In this document: positions 1 through 8,888 of the stretch, one piece after another
How the letters are laid out: the number at the start of each line of letters is the position of its first letter
Position numbering within the stretch: position 1 is the first letter of the stretch
NCBI GenBank assembly: GCA_910575165.1
Contig: CAJTDS010000004.1
Location: forward strand, 124,001 to 188,000
Direction: 5' to 3'
DNA length: 64,000 nucleotides
Origin: Eggerthellaceae bacterium
GTDB taxonomy: Bacteria; Actinomycetota; Coriobacteriia; Coriobacteriales; Eggerthellaceae
The notes under the pieces: generated by a model
Seen by the model: only the letters and a program-made list of their open reading frames with translations
Databases searched by the model: none
What the model was told of the DNA's origin: nothing
Program-made: the position numbers and the translations under genes

Positions 1-2
1 AC

Positions 3-311
3 GACGTCCTTGCGGACATGGTGGGCAATGCCGCGCTCGAATGCTACGGCGTGGTCGGCATGGCGGCGCCTACGGCGGCCGACGGCATCGCGAAGCTGCT
101 GCCCGCGTCGCGCCTGCGCCGAGGCGTGGTCGTGACGGCTGCCGACGGAGGGGTGCACGTGGAGCTCTATGTGATCATAGAGTACGGCACCAACATCAAT
201 ACCGTCTCCCAGAACCTGAAGGACCAGGTGTCCTTCGTGCTGAAGGAGTACGCCAACGTGCCTCTGGACGGCGTCGAGGTGCACGTGCAGGGCGTGCGCG
301 TGCGCAAGTAA
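3..311 (+). CDS. Asp23/Gls24 family envelope stress protein (5' partial)
   Basis: The frame is open to the left edge of the window, so the true start lies upstream; 102 residues are visible. The segment A-A-L-E-C-Y-G-V-V-G-M, an alternating hydrophobic strand LYVIIEYG, an N-I-N-T-V-S-Q-N-L helix and the terminal VQGVRV strand match the small Asp23/Gls24 (DUF322) fold. Members in Gram-positives sit at the membrane and are linked to envelope stress; a gene of this family commonly precedes the DAK2-domain fatty-acid kinase, exactly as here. The cellular role in this organism is inferred only from the family. No anomalies apart from truncation by the window edge. Confidence 0.85.
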   Translation, partial: DVLADMVGNAALECYGVVGMAAPTAADGIAKLLPASRLRRGVVVTAADGGVHVELYVIIEYGTNINTVSQNLKDQVSFVLKEYANVPLDGVEVHVQGVRVRK

Positions 312-380
312 CGTCTTCGCCGCCTGGTGGCCCTACCCCTACCGAGAGATAACGATTTGCAGAGCATGCAAGGAGCATCA

Positions 381-2015
381 ATGAGCCAGTCCGCCGAATA
401 CTCATCCAACGACCTGCTGAACGCCATAGCCGCGGCAAGCCGCACGCTGGGGGAGCGCAAAGACGAGATCAACCGCCTGAACGTGTTCCCCGTTCCCGAC
501 GGGGACACCGGGACGAACATGTCGTTGACGCTGGAGTCGGTGGTGGGCAACCTGGCGAAGCTTCCCATCGGAGCCACGCCGGCCGATACCCGCAAGGCCA
601 TCACCAACGGTGCGCTCATGGGCGCCCGGGGCAACTCCGGCGTGATCACCTCCCAGATCCTGCGCGGCCTGTGCGAGGGCAGCGTCGGCTACGACGGGCT
701 TTCCACCGAGGCCCTGGCCGCCGCCTTCGCGAAGTCGCAGGAGGTGGCGTTCCAGGCGGTCCGCAAGCCCGTGGAGGGCACCATCCTCACAGTGCTGCGC
801 GACAGCGCCCAGGCGGCCAAGGCGGCTGCGAAGAAGAAGCTTTCCCTGGAAGAGGCGCTCCAGGAGATCGTGGGCGCGGCCTACGCCTCCGTGCAGCGCA
901 CCCCCGAGCTCCTGCCGGTGCTGAAGGAGAACGGCGTGGTTGACGCCGGCGGCTTCGGCCTGGCCATCCTGTTCGACGCCTTCTCCGCGGCGCTGCTGGG
1001 CCGCGACGGGCAGCTGGCCGACGAGATGCTCATGGTGCGCGCCGGCGTGGCCCCCAAGGTGGAGATCGAGCAGATCAACGACTGGGAGGGCTCGGCCTAC
1101 CGCTACTGCAACGAGTTTCTGGTCGACTCGGATACGCTGGACAAGGAGGAGGCCCTGCAGTTCCTGTCCACCATGGGCGACTGCGAGCTGTGCGTGGGCG
1201 AGGCGCCGAAGTTCAAGGTGCACGTGCACTCCAACACCCCCGACCAGGTGCTGAAGTACTTCCTGGAGCGCGGCCAGATCTCCGAGGTGTTCATCCACAA
1301 CATGCAGCTGCAGAGCCAGGAGCGCACCGAGGCCATCGCCAAGGACCAGGAGCCCAAGGAGATCGGCTTCGTCGCCGTGGCGGCGGGCGAGGGCAACGCC
1401 AACATCCTGCGCAGCCTGGGCGTTGACGAGGTCGTCTCCGGCGGCCAGACCATGAACCCCTCCACGAAGGACCTGCTTGACGCCGTGGGGAAGGTCAATG
1501 CCCGCGCCGTGATCATCCTTCCTAACAACAAGAACATCATCATGGCCGCCAACAGCGCAGCCGAGATGGCGGATATCCCCTGCGCCGTGGTGCCCACCAC
1601 CAGCGTGCCCGAGGCCTTCGCGGCCCTGTTCAACTTCGATGCGGCCGCGGGGCTCAACGAGAACGTCGAGGCCATGACCGAGGCCTACGAGGAGGTCCGC
1701 ACCGGTGAGGTCACCTTCGCCATCAAGGATTCCAAGGACGCCCACGGCGGCCCCATCAAGGCCGGCGACGTCATCGGCATCGCCGACGGCTCCATCGAGG
1801 CTGTGGGCAGCTCGGTCGAGGACGTGGTCATGGGCGTGCTCGACGCGCTGGAGGCCGAAGACGCCGACATCCTCACCATTCTGGCCGGCATCGACTTCTC
1901 CGACGACGAGCTCGCCGCCCTGGTGGAGGCGATCGAGGAGCGTTTCGAGGACCTGGAGGTAGAGGCCAAGCGCGGCGACCAGCCGCTCTATCCCATCGTG
2001 CTCTCGGTTGAATAG
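381..2015 (+). CDS. fakA: DAK2/DegV-type fatty acid kinase, FakA (YloV) family
   Basis: 544 residues, normal for FakA/YloV (about 550). The N-terminal DAK2 (DhaL-like) kinase domain carries the nucleotide-binding signature FPVPDGDTGTNM near residues 37-48 and GARGNSG shortly after; the C-terminal half has the DegV-like fold that docks the fatty-acid-binding protein FakB. The family phosphorylates FakB-bound fatty acids so they enter phospholipid synthesis. ATG at 381 is chosen because AAGGAG lies 7-10 nt upstream; the frame is open further upstream without a better ribosome site. It follows the Asp23 gene by 69 nt, probably one transcript, and its stop precedes recG by 7 nt. No fakB is in view. 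Confidence 0.9.
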   Translation: MSQSAEYSSNDLLNAIAAASRTLGERKDEINRLNVFPVPDGDTGTNMSLTLESVVGNLAKLPIGATPADTRKAITNGALMGARGNSGVITSQILRGLCEGSVGYDGLSTEALAAAFAKSQEVAFQAVRKPVEGTILTVLRDSAQAAKAAAKKKLSLEEALQEIVGAAYASVQRTPELLPVLKENGVVDAGGFGLAILFDAFSAALLGRDGQLADEMLMVRAGVAPKVEIEQINDWEGSAYRYCNEFLVDSDTLDKEEALQFLSTMGDCELCVGEAPKFKVHVHSNTPDQVLKYFLERGQISEVFIHNMQLQSQERTEAIAKDQEPKEIGFVAVAAGEGNANILRSLGVDEVVSGGQTMNPSTKDLLDAVGKVNARAVIILPNNKNIIMAANSAAEMADIPCAVVPTTSVPEAFAALFNFDAAAGLNENVEAMTEAYEEVRTGEVTFAIKDSKDAHGGPIKAGDVIGIADGSIEAVGSSVEDVVMGVLDALEAEDADILTILAGIDFSDDELAALVEAIEERFEDLEVEAKRGDQPLYPIVLSVE

Positions 2016-2022
2016 CCTGCGG

Positions 2023-4221
2023 ATGGATGCGGGGCGCCCCGACCGGATTTCGGCGACGCTGTGTCTTGATGCGCCCGTTGCCGACGTGAGGGCGGTGAGC
2101 GCCTCGCGCGCGAAGGACCTGGCCGGTCTGGGCATCCGCACGGTGCGCGACCTGCTGACCCATTTCCCCCGGCGCTACATAGACCTTTCCCAGCGCTGCC
2201 AGGTGGCCTATGCGGCCATCGGGCAGCCATGCACCATCGAAGGTGTCATTCACAGCATCAAGCTGAAGCGGCCGCGGCCGAACCTGAAGCTGGTGGAGAT
2301 CGCGCTCAAGGACGCCACGGGACTGCTGCAGATCACCTGCTTTCGTCAGCCATGGCTGATGGACCAGCTGAAGCCGGGCATGCGCGTGGCTGCGGCGGGC
2401 AAGGTGGAGTTCAGCTACGGCTTCAAGCGGATGACGAACCCGTACCTTGAGGCGGTCGAGGACGGCAAGGTGGCCGAGGCCATGATCATCTCCGTGCACC
2501 CGGCGACGGAGAGGCTTGGCGCCAAGCTGATCCGCACGCTGGTGGGAAACGCGCTGGAGCTGTGCGAGGGAGCGCTCGACCCGCTGCCCTTGGAGCTGCG
2601 GGCGAAGTACCGCCTGATGAGCCGTTACAGCGCCCTTCGGTCCATCCACTTCCCCCAGGGCGGCGACGATGTGGCCCAGGCCCGCCGCCGGCTGGTCTAC
2701 GAGGAGGTGCTCCTGCTGGAGCTCATGCTCATGATGCAGTCGGCCAGGCGCAGTCAGGGCCGCAAGCCGGTGGCCCATCGCATAGGTGGACCCGTTGCGA
2801 AGGCCTATGCCGAGGCGATCCCCTTCCAGCTCACTGACGAGCAGGTGCAGGCCAAAGACGACATCATGTCCCAGCTTGGCGCGGACAGGACGGCCAACCA
2901 CATGCTGCTGGGCGACGTGGGCACCGGCAAGACGGTGGTTGCGGGCTTCGCGCTGGCCGCGGCGGCGGACAGCGGCGGGCAGGCGGCGTTTCTGGCCCCT
3001 ACGGAGGTGCTGGCGCGCCAGCACGGGGCAAGTCTCGGCCCCCTGTTGGATGCGGCGGGCGTGAGCTGGGCGGTGCTCACCGGCTCGACCCCCGACGAGC
3101 GGCGGTGCGACATCCTGGAGCGCGCCGGCGACGGGCGGCTCTCGGTGCTGTTCGGCACCCACGCCATCCTGGAGGACGACGTGGCGTTCTCCAACCTGAC
3201 CGTGGCCGTGGTGGACGAGCAGCAGCGTTTCGGGGTCGACCAGCGGGCTGCCCTGCTGTCCAAGGGCGAGGCGGTGGACGCGCTGTACCTGACCGCTACC
3301 CCCATCCCCCGCACCTTGGCCCTGGCGCTTTACGGCGACCTGACCCTTTCCTACATCAAGCACCGGCCCCACGACAGCGCCCGGCGCACCACCACGGTGC
3401 TGCCGAAGGAGCGTCAGGGGGTGGCCTTCGACGCGGCCAAGGAGGCATTGGCCCGCGGCGAGCAGGTGTTCGTGGTGTGCCCTCTCGTGGGCAAGGGCAC
3501 CGAGGAGCGCGACGCGAAGAGCGCCAAGGGCAAGCGGCAGCGCTCCCAGGAGGACGAGCCGGGCTACACCTACGCCATCGTGAGCATAGAGTCCGATGCC
3601 GACCTCGCCGGCGACGACGTTGCCGCCGCCACGAAGGAGGCGCAGTTTTTGCAGCGCAGCGTGTTCGGCGACTGGAAGGTGGAGCTGCTCCACGGGCGCA
3701 TGCGCCCTGCCGAGAAGCACGCCGCCATGGAGCGCTTCCGCACGGGCGAGTCCCAGGTGCTGGTGGCCACCACGGTGATCGAGGTGGGCGTGGACGTGCC
3801 TTCCGCCACGGTGATGATCGTGGAGGACGCCGACCGGTTCGGGCTCTCCCAGCTGCACCAGCTGAGGGGCCGCGTCGGGCGCGGCGAGCTGCCGGCGCAG
3901 GTGTTTCTGCTGTCGGCCTCCCAAAGCGACGCGGCCCTGTCGCGCTTGGCGGCCATGGAGAAGACCGACGACGGGTTCGAGCTTGCCAGCTACGATTTGT
4001 CCCTGCGCCGCGAAGGGGATATACTCGGCAACCGCCAGCATGGAGCCTCTCAGCTGAAGCTGGTGAACGTGGTGCGGGACGGCAAGATCATCGAGGCGGC
4101 CCACGCCGATGCCGAGGCGCTGCTGCAAGCCGATCCCGACCTGAGCATGCCCTGGCACCGGGCGCTCGCCCGGGAGGTGCGGCTTGCCTTCGACGCGGAC
4201 CACGATATCGTCGGCGGCTGA
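2023..4221 (+). CDS. recG: ATP-dependent DNA helicase RecG
   Basis: About 732 residues, within the RecG range. It unwinds and remodels stalled replication forks and Holliday junctions. Visible order: N-terminal wedge/OB domain (LTHFPRRYID near 40-55), helicase core with Walker A GDVGTGKT (about 299), DEQQRFG in place of the usual DEQHRFG, TATPIPRTLAL motif III, then C-terminal helicase motifs (VATTVIEVGVDVP, QLRGRVGRG) and the RecG C-terminal segment. ATG at 2023 is chosen; an in-frame TTG at 2008 would overlap the upstream stop. Neither has a clear Shine-Dalgarno, consistent with translational coupling to fakA. An insertion rich in K/E/D around 490-530 is slightly unusual. Confidence 0.96.
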   Translation: MDAGRPDRISATLCLDAPVADVRAVSASRAKDLAGLGIRTVRDLLTHFPRRYIDLSQRCQVAYAAIGQPCTIEGVIHSIKLKRPRPNLKLVEIALKDATGLLQITCFRQPWLMDQLKPGMRVAAAGKVEFSYGFKRMTNPYLEAVEDGKVAEAMIISVHPATERLGAKLIRTLVGNALELCEGALDPLPLELRAKYRLMSRYSALRSIHFPQGGDDVAQARRRLVYEEVLLLELMLMMQSARRSQGRKPVAHRIGGPVAKAYAEAIPFQLTDEQVQAKDDIMSQLGADRTANHMLLGDVGTGKTVVAGFALAAAADSGGQAAFLAPTEVLARQHGASLGPLLDAAGVSWAVLTGSTPDERRCDILERAGDGRLSVLFGTHAILEDDVAFSNLTVAVVDEQQRFGVDQRAALLSKGEAVDALYLTATPIPRTLALALYGDLTLSYIKHRPHDSARRTTTVLPKERQGVAFDAAKEALARGEQVFVVCPLVGKGTEERDAKSAKGKRQRSQEDEPGYTYAIVSIESDADLAGDDVAAATKEAQFLQRSVFGDWKVELLHGRMRPAEKHAAMERFRTGESQVLVATTVIEVGVDVPSATVMIVEDADRFGLSQLHQLRGRVGRGELPAQVFLLSASQSDAALSRLAAMEKTDDGFELASYDLSLRREGDILGNRQHGASQLKLVNVVRDGKIIEAAHADAEALLQADPDLSMPWHRALAREVRLAFDADHDIVGG

Positions 4222-4247
4222 GCTTCGCCGCCGGAAACGGAGGAAAC

Positions 4248-4826
4248 GTGCGCATAATCGCAGGGGAGCTTCGGGGGCGGTCCATCACCGCGCCTCAGGG
4301 AATGGGAACGCGCCCCACCACCGACCGCGTGCGCGAAGCGATCATGTCCATGGTCTACAGCGCCCGGGACGGCTTCGAGGGCGCGGCGGTGCTGGACGCC
4401 TTCGCCGGTTCGGGGGCTTTGGGGCTGGAGGCGATTTCGCGTGGGGCGGACAGGGCCGTGTTCTGCGACAGCGACGCTGGCGCCCTGCGAACGGTCCAGG
4501 CCAACGTCAAGGCGTGCGGGCTAGGGGCCGAGCGGGCCCGGACCGTGAGCGGCGATGCGCTGGCGTCGGTGCCGCGCTTGGCGCGCTTCGGCCCGTTCGA
4601 CCTCGTGTTCCTCGATCCGCCCTACGCATGCGATCCAGCGGATATTATGGGGATGGTGCAGCGGTTGGACCGGGAAGGCTGCCTGCTTCCCGATGCGCTG
4701 GTAGTGTATGAGCATGGCATTTCCGACGGCCGCAGCGCGCTTGCCGCGGCCGAAGCTGCGGGCTTTCGGGCGCGCAAGAGCAAGAAGTTCGGCGAGACCG
4801 CCGTCGATCTGCTCGTCCGCGAGTAA
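4248..4826 (+). CDS. rsmD: 16S rRNA (guanine966-N2)-methyltransferase RsmD
   Basis: 192 residues, typical for RsmD. Begins MRIIAGELRGR, the family hallmark (RIIaGewRGR), has the SAM-binding LDAFAGSGALGLEA motif near 45-60 and the catalytic DPPY (FLDPPY) near 125. It methylates G966 of 16S rRNA in the 30S subunit. Start is GTG at 4248, with GGAGG centred about 9 nt upstream. It lies 26 nt after recG and 8 nt before coaD, the very common rsmD-coaD pairing, so recG-rsmD-coaD is probably one transcript. Confidence 0.95.
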   Translation: MRIIAGELRGRSITAPQGMGTRPTTDRVREAIMSMVYSARDGFEGAAVLDAFAGSGALGLEAISRGADRAVFCDSDAGALRTVQANVKACGLGAERARTVSGDALASVPRLARFGPFDLVFLDPPYACDPADIMGMVQRLDREGCLLPDALVVYEHGISDGRSALAAAEAAGFRARKSKKFGETAVDLLVRE

Positions 4827-4834
4827 GGAGCGCT

Positions 4835-5317
4835 ATGAAGCGAGCGTTGACGCCGGGGACCTTCGACCCCATCACGTCGGGGCATCTCGACATCATAACC
4901 AGGGCTGCGGCCCTGATGGACGAGGTGGTGGTGGCCGTCGCGTCCTCCGAGAAGAAGAAGCCCCTCTTCGACCTGGAAAAGCGCGTGGAGCTTGCCCGGC
5001 AGGCGACGTCCCATCTGCCCAACGTGCGCGTGGTGCCCTTCGACGGGCTGCTGGTTGACTTCGCGCGCCAGATCGACGCCGCCGTGGTGGTGAAGGGGCT
5101 GCGGGCCATCACCGACTTCGAGTACGAGTTCCAGATGACCGCCCTGAACTACCAGCTGGATCGGGAGCTCGAGACGCTCTTCATCATGTCCCCGCCGCAG
5201 CATATGTACCTGTCGAGCTCCATCGTCCGCGAGATCGCGAGCATGCATGGCGACGTGAGCCGGTTCGTGCCCCCCTGCGTGGACGAGGCGCTGAAGGCGG
5301 TGTTCGACGCCCGGTAG
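4835..5317 (+). CDS. coaD: phosphopantetheine adenylyltransferase
   Basis: 160 residues, the normal CoaD length. Catalyses the penultimate CoA step, ATP + 4'-phosphopantetheine to dephospho-CoA. The N terminus RALTPGTFDPITSGHLDII contains the nucleotidyltransferase TxGH signature (TSGH near residue 15-18), and the C-terminal SSSIVRE signature is present. AAGGAG lies just upstream of ATG 4835. Immediately follows rsmD. No anomalies. Confidence 0.97.
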   Translation: MKRALTPGTFDPITSGHLDIITRAAALMDEVVVAVASSEKKKPLFDLEKRVELARQATSHLPNVRVVPFDGLLVDFARQIDAAVVVKGLRAITDFEYEFQMTALNYQLDRELETLFIMSPPQHMYLSSSIVREIASMHGDVSRFVPPCVDEALKAVFDAR

Positions 5318-5377
5318 GCCGACCGCGGCTTCGGCCGGGCGCCAAGGCGGGGCGTTTGTCGAGGAAGGATGGGGCCG

Positions 5378-6421
5378 ATGCAAGTGTTGAGCAGGGAAGA
5401 CCAGGAAGCTCGCGAGCACGGGATGCTGCAGGAGGACGCATCGTTCTCCGATTGCAGCGAGGGCCGCGACCGTTCGAGCCACGTCGATTTCCTACGCACC
5501 GATTACCAGCGCGACCGCGACAAGATCCTGCACTCGAAGTCGTTTCGGCGGCTTTCCCACAAGACCCAGGTGTTCCTGGCTTCCGAGGGCGACCACTACC
5601 GGACGCGCCTGACCCATACGCTGGAGGTGTCTCAGATCGCGCGCACCATCACGCGCGCCTTGGGCCTGAACGAGGATCTGACCGAGGCCATAGCCCTTGG
5701 GCACGACTTGGGACACACCCCCTTCGGGCATACGGGGGAGGACGCGCTCGCCGCCTGCCTTGCACGCCGCCGAGGCCTGGATCCGAGCAGCCCCGAAGGC
5801 CGCAGCCTCTACCGGCACAACCAGCAGAGCTTGCGGGTGGTGGAGCGCATCGAGAACGGGGGAGCCGGGCTCAACCTCACCTTCGAAGTGCGCGACGGCA
5901 TAGTGAACCACACGGGAGATGGGCGCGCGGAAACCCTCGAGGGGCGCGTGGTGGCCATCGCCGACCGCATCGCCTACGTGAACCACGACATCGACGATGC
6001 CATCCGTGCCGGGGTTCTGGGGGAGTCCGACTTGCCGGCCAGCACCCATGCCGTGCTCGGCGGCGACCATTCCTCCCGCATCGAGACCTTGGTCTGCGAC
6101 ATGGTGCGCGAGTCGGCCCGCCAGGGCGACATCCGCATGAGCGGCGAGGTGTGGGGTGCCATGATGGAGCTGCGGACGTTCCTGTTCCGCAACGTCTACA
6201 CGTCGGATGCGGTGAAATCCGAGGTCAACAAGGCGACGCATCTGATTTCCGAGCTGTTCGAGCACTTTGTCGAGCGTCCCGACGAGATTCCCGCGGAAAA
6301 CCTCTCCATCGCCCAGGGCGACGTGCTGCTGGCGGCCACCGACTACATAGCGGGGATGACCGACCGCTTCGCCTCGGCCACCTACCAGCGCCTGTTCGTC
6401 CCGAAGGCGCTCCGCGTGTAG
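5378..6421 (+). CDS. dGTPase-like HD-domain triphosphohydrolase
   Basis: 347 residues. HD-domain metal ligands are visible: RLTHTLEVSQIAR supplies the first His and ALGHDLGHTPFGH (about 107-119) the HD pair and a following His, with a late D in the C-terminal part. The N-terminal YQRDRDKILHSKSFRRLSHKTQV is the standard start of deoxyguanosinetriphosphate triphosphohydrolase-like proteins, which cleave dNTPs to nucleoside and triphosphate; substrate preference cannot be read from sequence. ATG 5378 is preferred over ATG 5369 because GAGGAAGG (5361-5368) gives correct spacing only for the former. In many actinobacteria this gene precedes dnaG; here azlC follows instead. Confidence 0.88.
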   Translation: MQVLSREDQEAREHGMLQEDASFSDCSEGRDRSSHVDFLRTDYQRDRDKILHSKSFRRLSHKTQVFLASEGDHYRTRLTHTLEVSQIARTITRALGLNEDLTEAIALGHDLGHTPFGHTGEDALAACLARRRGLDPSSPEGRSLYRHNQQSLRVVERIENGGAGLNLTFEVRDGIVNHTGDGRAETLEGRVVAIADRIAYVNHDIDDAIRAGVLGESDLPASTHAVLGGDHSSRIETLVCDMVRESARQGDIRMSGEVWGAMMELRTFLFRNVYTSDAVKSEVNKATHLISELFEHFVERPDEIPAENLSIAQGDVLLAATDYIAGMTDRFASATYQRLFVPKALRV

Positions 6422-6436
6422 ATGGAGTTCCCACGG

Positions 6437-6473
6437 TTGCCTGAGCGCTTCGCTTAGCTATAATGCTTGCTCT
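6437..6473 (+). promoter_or_regulatory. azlC promoter, apparently leaderless
   Basis: TTGCCT at 6437-6442, 16-nt spacer, perfect TATAAT at 6459-6464. The expected start of transcription (6471-6474) coincides with the azlC ATG at 6474 and no Shine-Dalgarno precedes it. Confidence 0.7.
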
Positions 6474-7178
6474 ATGAGAAGCCTCCGAAACAGCCAAGGA
6501 ACAGCCTCCGCTTCGGTGCGCTCTGCGCTCCAGGCGGCGGCTCCCATCATGCTCGGGTACGTGGCCATCGGCATCCCCTGCGGCATCCTGTCGGATTCCA
6601 TCGGGCTGAGCTGGCTGCAGGCGTTTCTGCTCTCGGTCCTGTTCTATTCGGGCGCCGGGCAGTTCATGTTCGCGAACATGTGGCTCGCCGGTTCCCCCAT
6701 CGCCTCGATCGTGGCCAGCATCTCGCTGGTGAACACCCGGCAGATGCTGTACTCGGCGGCCTTCGCGCCGGCGTGCCGCGGGGTGGGAAAGGGCCTGTCG
6801 TTTCTGTTCGCTGCCACGGTGACCGATGAGAGCTACGGCGTGAACGTCCAGCGCTTCTCCGAGGGCGGCTGGTCGGTGGCCAAGGCCACGCTGGTGAACG
6901 TGTTCTCGATGTCGTCATGGGCGGTCTCCAACGCGGTGGGCGCCCTTGTGGGAAGCGCCATCGGCATACCGCTTGCCATCGCGTCGTTCGCCATGACGTC
7001 GATCTTCGTCTGCCTTCTGGTAACCCAGCGCGCCATGGTCGAGAACATCGTGGCGGCGGGGGTGGCCGTGCTCGGCGTGTTTCTCTGCAAGTGCGCGGGC
7101 CTGACGGGGCCCGCCATCCTTGTCGGGGCGGTGGCCGGAGTGGTTGCGGCCATGGTTGCGTCGTGGGCGAGGAGGTAG
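6474..7178 (+). CDS. azlC: AzlC family branched-chain amino acid exporter, large subunit
   Basis: 234 residues, hydrophobic, with about six predicted membrane segments. The N-terminal APIMLGYVAIGIPCGIL and the FYSGAGQFM(F) signature are diagnostic of AzlC. With AzlD it forms a two-component exporter (BrnFE type) for branched-chain amino acids or analogues. ATG 6474 sits 10 nt after a TATAAT box with no ribosome site, so the message is likely leaderless. azlD follows with a 4-nt gap. The pair stands apart from the ilv operon 40 kb away. Confidence 0.9.
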   Translation: MRSLRNSQGTASASVRSALQAAAPIMLGYVAIGIPCGILSDSIGLSWLQAFLLSVLFYSGAGQFMFANMWLAGSPIASIVASISLVNTRQMLYSAAFAPACRGVGKGLSFLFAATVTDESYGVNVQRFSEGGWSVAKATLVNVFSMSSWAVSNAVGALVGSAIGIPLAIASFAMTSIFVCLLVTQRAMVENIVAAGVAVLGVFLCKCAGLTGPAILVGAVAGVVAAMVASWARR

Positions 7179-7182
7179 CGCT

Positions 7183-7518
7183 GTGGTAGAGCCGGTCAGC
7201 TGGACGAGCTTCCTCATCGTGTTCGCGTGCTGCGCGGCCACCATGCTGCTGTGCCGCGTGGTGCCGCTGTTCGCCCTCAAGGGGCGCAACCTGCCCGAGG
7301 GGGTGGAACGGGCGCTTGGCTTCATCCCGCCCGCCGCCTTCGCCGCGCTCGTGGCCAACGACCTGCTGACGCCGGGGATGTTCGATGCCGGCCTGTGGCC
7401 CGGGGCGGCGCCGCTCGTCGCCGCCGTGGCGGTGGCGCTCGTAGGCTTCAAGAGCAAGTCGCTTCTGTGGAGCGCACTGACGGGCGTGGTGGTGTACGGG
7501 TTGCTCATGCTTATTTAG
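7183..7518 (+). CDS. azlD: AzlD family branched-chain amino acid exporter, small subunit
   Basis: 111 residues with three to four hydrophobic segments; CRVVPLFALKG..LP..VERALGFIPPAAFAALVAN is the AzlD signature. Partner of AzlC in branched-chain amino acid export at the cytoplasmic membrane. Start is GTG at 7183, 4 nt after the azlC stop, with GGAGGT at 7171-7176 inside the end of azlC; the next codon is also Val (GTA). Translationally coupled to azlC. Confidence 0.9.
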   Translation: MVEPVSWTSFLIVFACCAATMLLCRVVPLFALKGRNLPEGVERALGFIPPAAFAALVANDLLTPGMFDAGLWPGAAPLVAAVAVALVGFKSKSLLWSALTGVVVYGLLMLI

Positions 7519-7560
7519 TGGAGGAGGCGGATGCTTCGTCGGTTGCCCGCCACTTTTTCC

Positions 7561-7589
7561 TTGCATGGGCATCGTCCTTCGCGTACACT
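7561..7589 (+). promoter_or_regulatory. rplS promoter
   Basis: TTGCAT at 7561-7566, exact 17-nt spacer, TACACT at 7584-7589. Gives an untranslated leader of roughly 75 nt before rplS at 7670. Confidence 0.65.
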
Positions 7590-7669
7590 TGCGAATTGCG
7601 CCTAACGACGCCTAGTCCATACAGGACGCAGAGAAATTTGCTTTTTTAGATAGAGGAAGACGCAGGAAC

Positions 7670-8017
7670 ATGGATATCATTCGCGCCATCGAGCAGCAGC
7701 AGATCAAGCAGGACCTCCCCCAGTTCGAGGTTGGCGACAACGTGAAGGTTCACTACCGCATCACCGAGGGCAACCGCGAGCGTATCCAGGTTTTCCAGGG
7801 CGACGTGATTCGTCGCCAGGGCGCCTCGGTGCGCGAGACGTTCACCGTGCGCAAGATCAGCTTCTCGGTGGGCGTGGAGCGTACCTTCCCCGTGCATTCC
7901 CCCAAGATTGAGAAGATCGAGGTCGTGCGCAAGGGCGATGTGCGCCGCGCCAAGCTGTACTACCTGCGCAACAAGGTGGGCAAGGCCGCCAAGATCAAGG
8001 AGAAGTCCTTCCGCTAA
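7670..8017 (+). CDS. rplS: 50S ribosomal protein L19
   Basis: 115 residues, full-length L19. [32 protein letters not shown] and [20 protein letters not shown] are near-consensus L19. It sits at the 30S-50S interface. Has its own sigma-70-type promoter (7561-7589) and a strong terminator (8044-8069), so it appears monocistronic; it is not in the usual rpsP-rimM-trmD-rplS operon here, since none of those genes is upstream. Confidence 0.98.
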   Translation: MDIIRAIEQQQIKQDLPQFEVGDNVKVHYRITEGNRERIQVFQGDVIRRQGASVRETFTVRKISFSVGVERTFPVHSPKIEKIEVVRKGDVRRAKLYYLRNKVGKAAKIKEKSFR

Positions 8018-8043
8018 GGCTTGCGGCAGCTTCTGTTCTCACA

Positions 8044-8069
8044 GGGCCCCTCTCTCGAGGGGCCCTTTT
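8044..8069 (+). terminator. intrinsic terminator after rplS
   Basis: Perfect 9-bp stem GGGCCCCTC / GAGGGGCCC with a TCTC loop followed by TTTT. Confidence 0.88.
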
Positions 8070-8087
8070 CGTTGGAGGAGGTTTCCC

Positions 8088-8888
8088 ATGGATGCGTCGG
8101 GTCTGTCCGTCAAGGAGGTGCAGGCGCTTGTGGCGCAGGCTGCCGACGACGAGCTGCCGAAGCTGGCCCGCCAGCTGCGCGACGATGAGCGGGCCGGGGT
8201 TCGCCGTGCGCTCGCGACGGCCCTTCGCCAGGCGGCCAAGCGCCAGCAGGAGGCGGAGCGCCTGGAGGGGATGTACGCTTTTGAGGAGGGCCTTGCCTCT
8301 GCGTGCGGAGCGTCTGTGCTGGTGGGGCTAGATGAAGTGGGAAGGGGTCCTTTGGCCGGCCCCTTGGCCGTGGGCGCGGTGGTGCTGCCGCGGCATCCGC
8401 GCATAGCTCGCCTCAATGACTCTAAGCAGGTGGCTCCGGCGGTGCGCGAGGAGCTGGCGCAGCAGATAAAGGAAGAGGCTGCCGCCTGGGCGGTGGCCTA
8501 CGTGGAGCCGGCGGAGATAGATGCTGTGGGTATGACTGCAAGCCTGCGCAAGGCCTTCCGCGCGGCTTTGGCGGCGGTGGAGGAGCAGGCGGCCGGCATA
8601 GGACTGGTGCTGGTGGACGGCAACCCCCTGGGAATCGATTCCCGGGAGCGCAACGTCGTGAAAGGCGACGGCAAGTGCGCCAGCATCGCCGCAGCCTCCA
8701 TCGTGGCGAAAGTGGAGCGCGACCGGCTCATGGAGCGCTACGACGAGCTGTACCCCGAGTACGGATTCGCGTCGAACAAGGGCTACGGCAGCGCGGCTCA
8801 TGAGCAGGCTATACGCGATTTCGGTCTGTCCCCGGTGCATCGGGCGTCCTTCTGCTCGAGGATTCTGCAGCCCACCTTGTTCGGGTAG
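8088..8888 (+). CDS. rnhB: ribonuclease HII
   Basis: 266 residues. Removes RNA from RNA:DNA hybrids and initiates ribonucleotide excision. The metal site is visible: GLDEVGRGPLAGP (first Asp/Glu), LNDSKQV, LVDGNPL and KGDGKCASIAAASIVAKVERDR. The family core starts near residue 80; the first 75 residues form a charged, Glu/Arg-rich helical extension (typical of Bacillus-type RNase HII). GGAGGAGG precedes ATG 8088. Terminator upstream separates it from rplS, so its promoter must lie within or after that hairpin. Confidence 0.94.
   Translation: MDASGLSVKEVQALVAQAADDELPKLARQLRDDERAGVRRALATALRQAAKRQQEAERLEGMYAFEEGLASACGASVLVGLDEVGRGPLAGPLAVGAVVLPRHPRIARLNDSKQVAPAVREELAQQIKEEAAAWAVAYVEPAEIDAVGMTASLRKAFRAALAAVEEQAAGIGLVLVDGNPLGIDSRERNVVKGDGKCASIAAASIVAKVERDRLMERYDELYPEYGFASNKGYGSAAHEQAIRDFGLSPVHRASFCSRILQPTLFG

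Noticed and set aside
1873-4203. 776-codon minus-strand frame opposite recG
   Set aside because: Same high-GC artefact; RecG on the plus strand is complete and the minus product resembles no protein.
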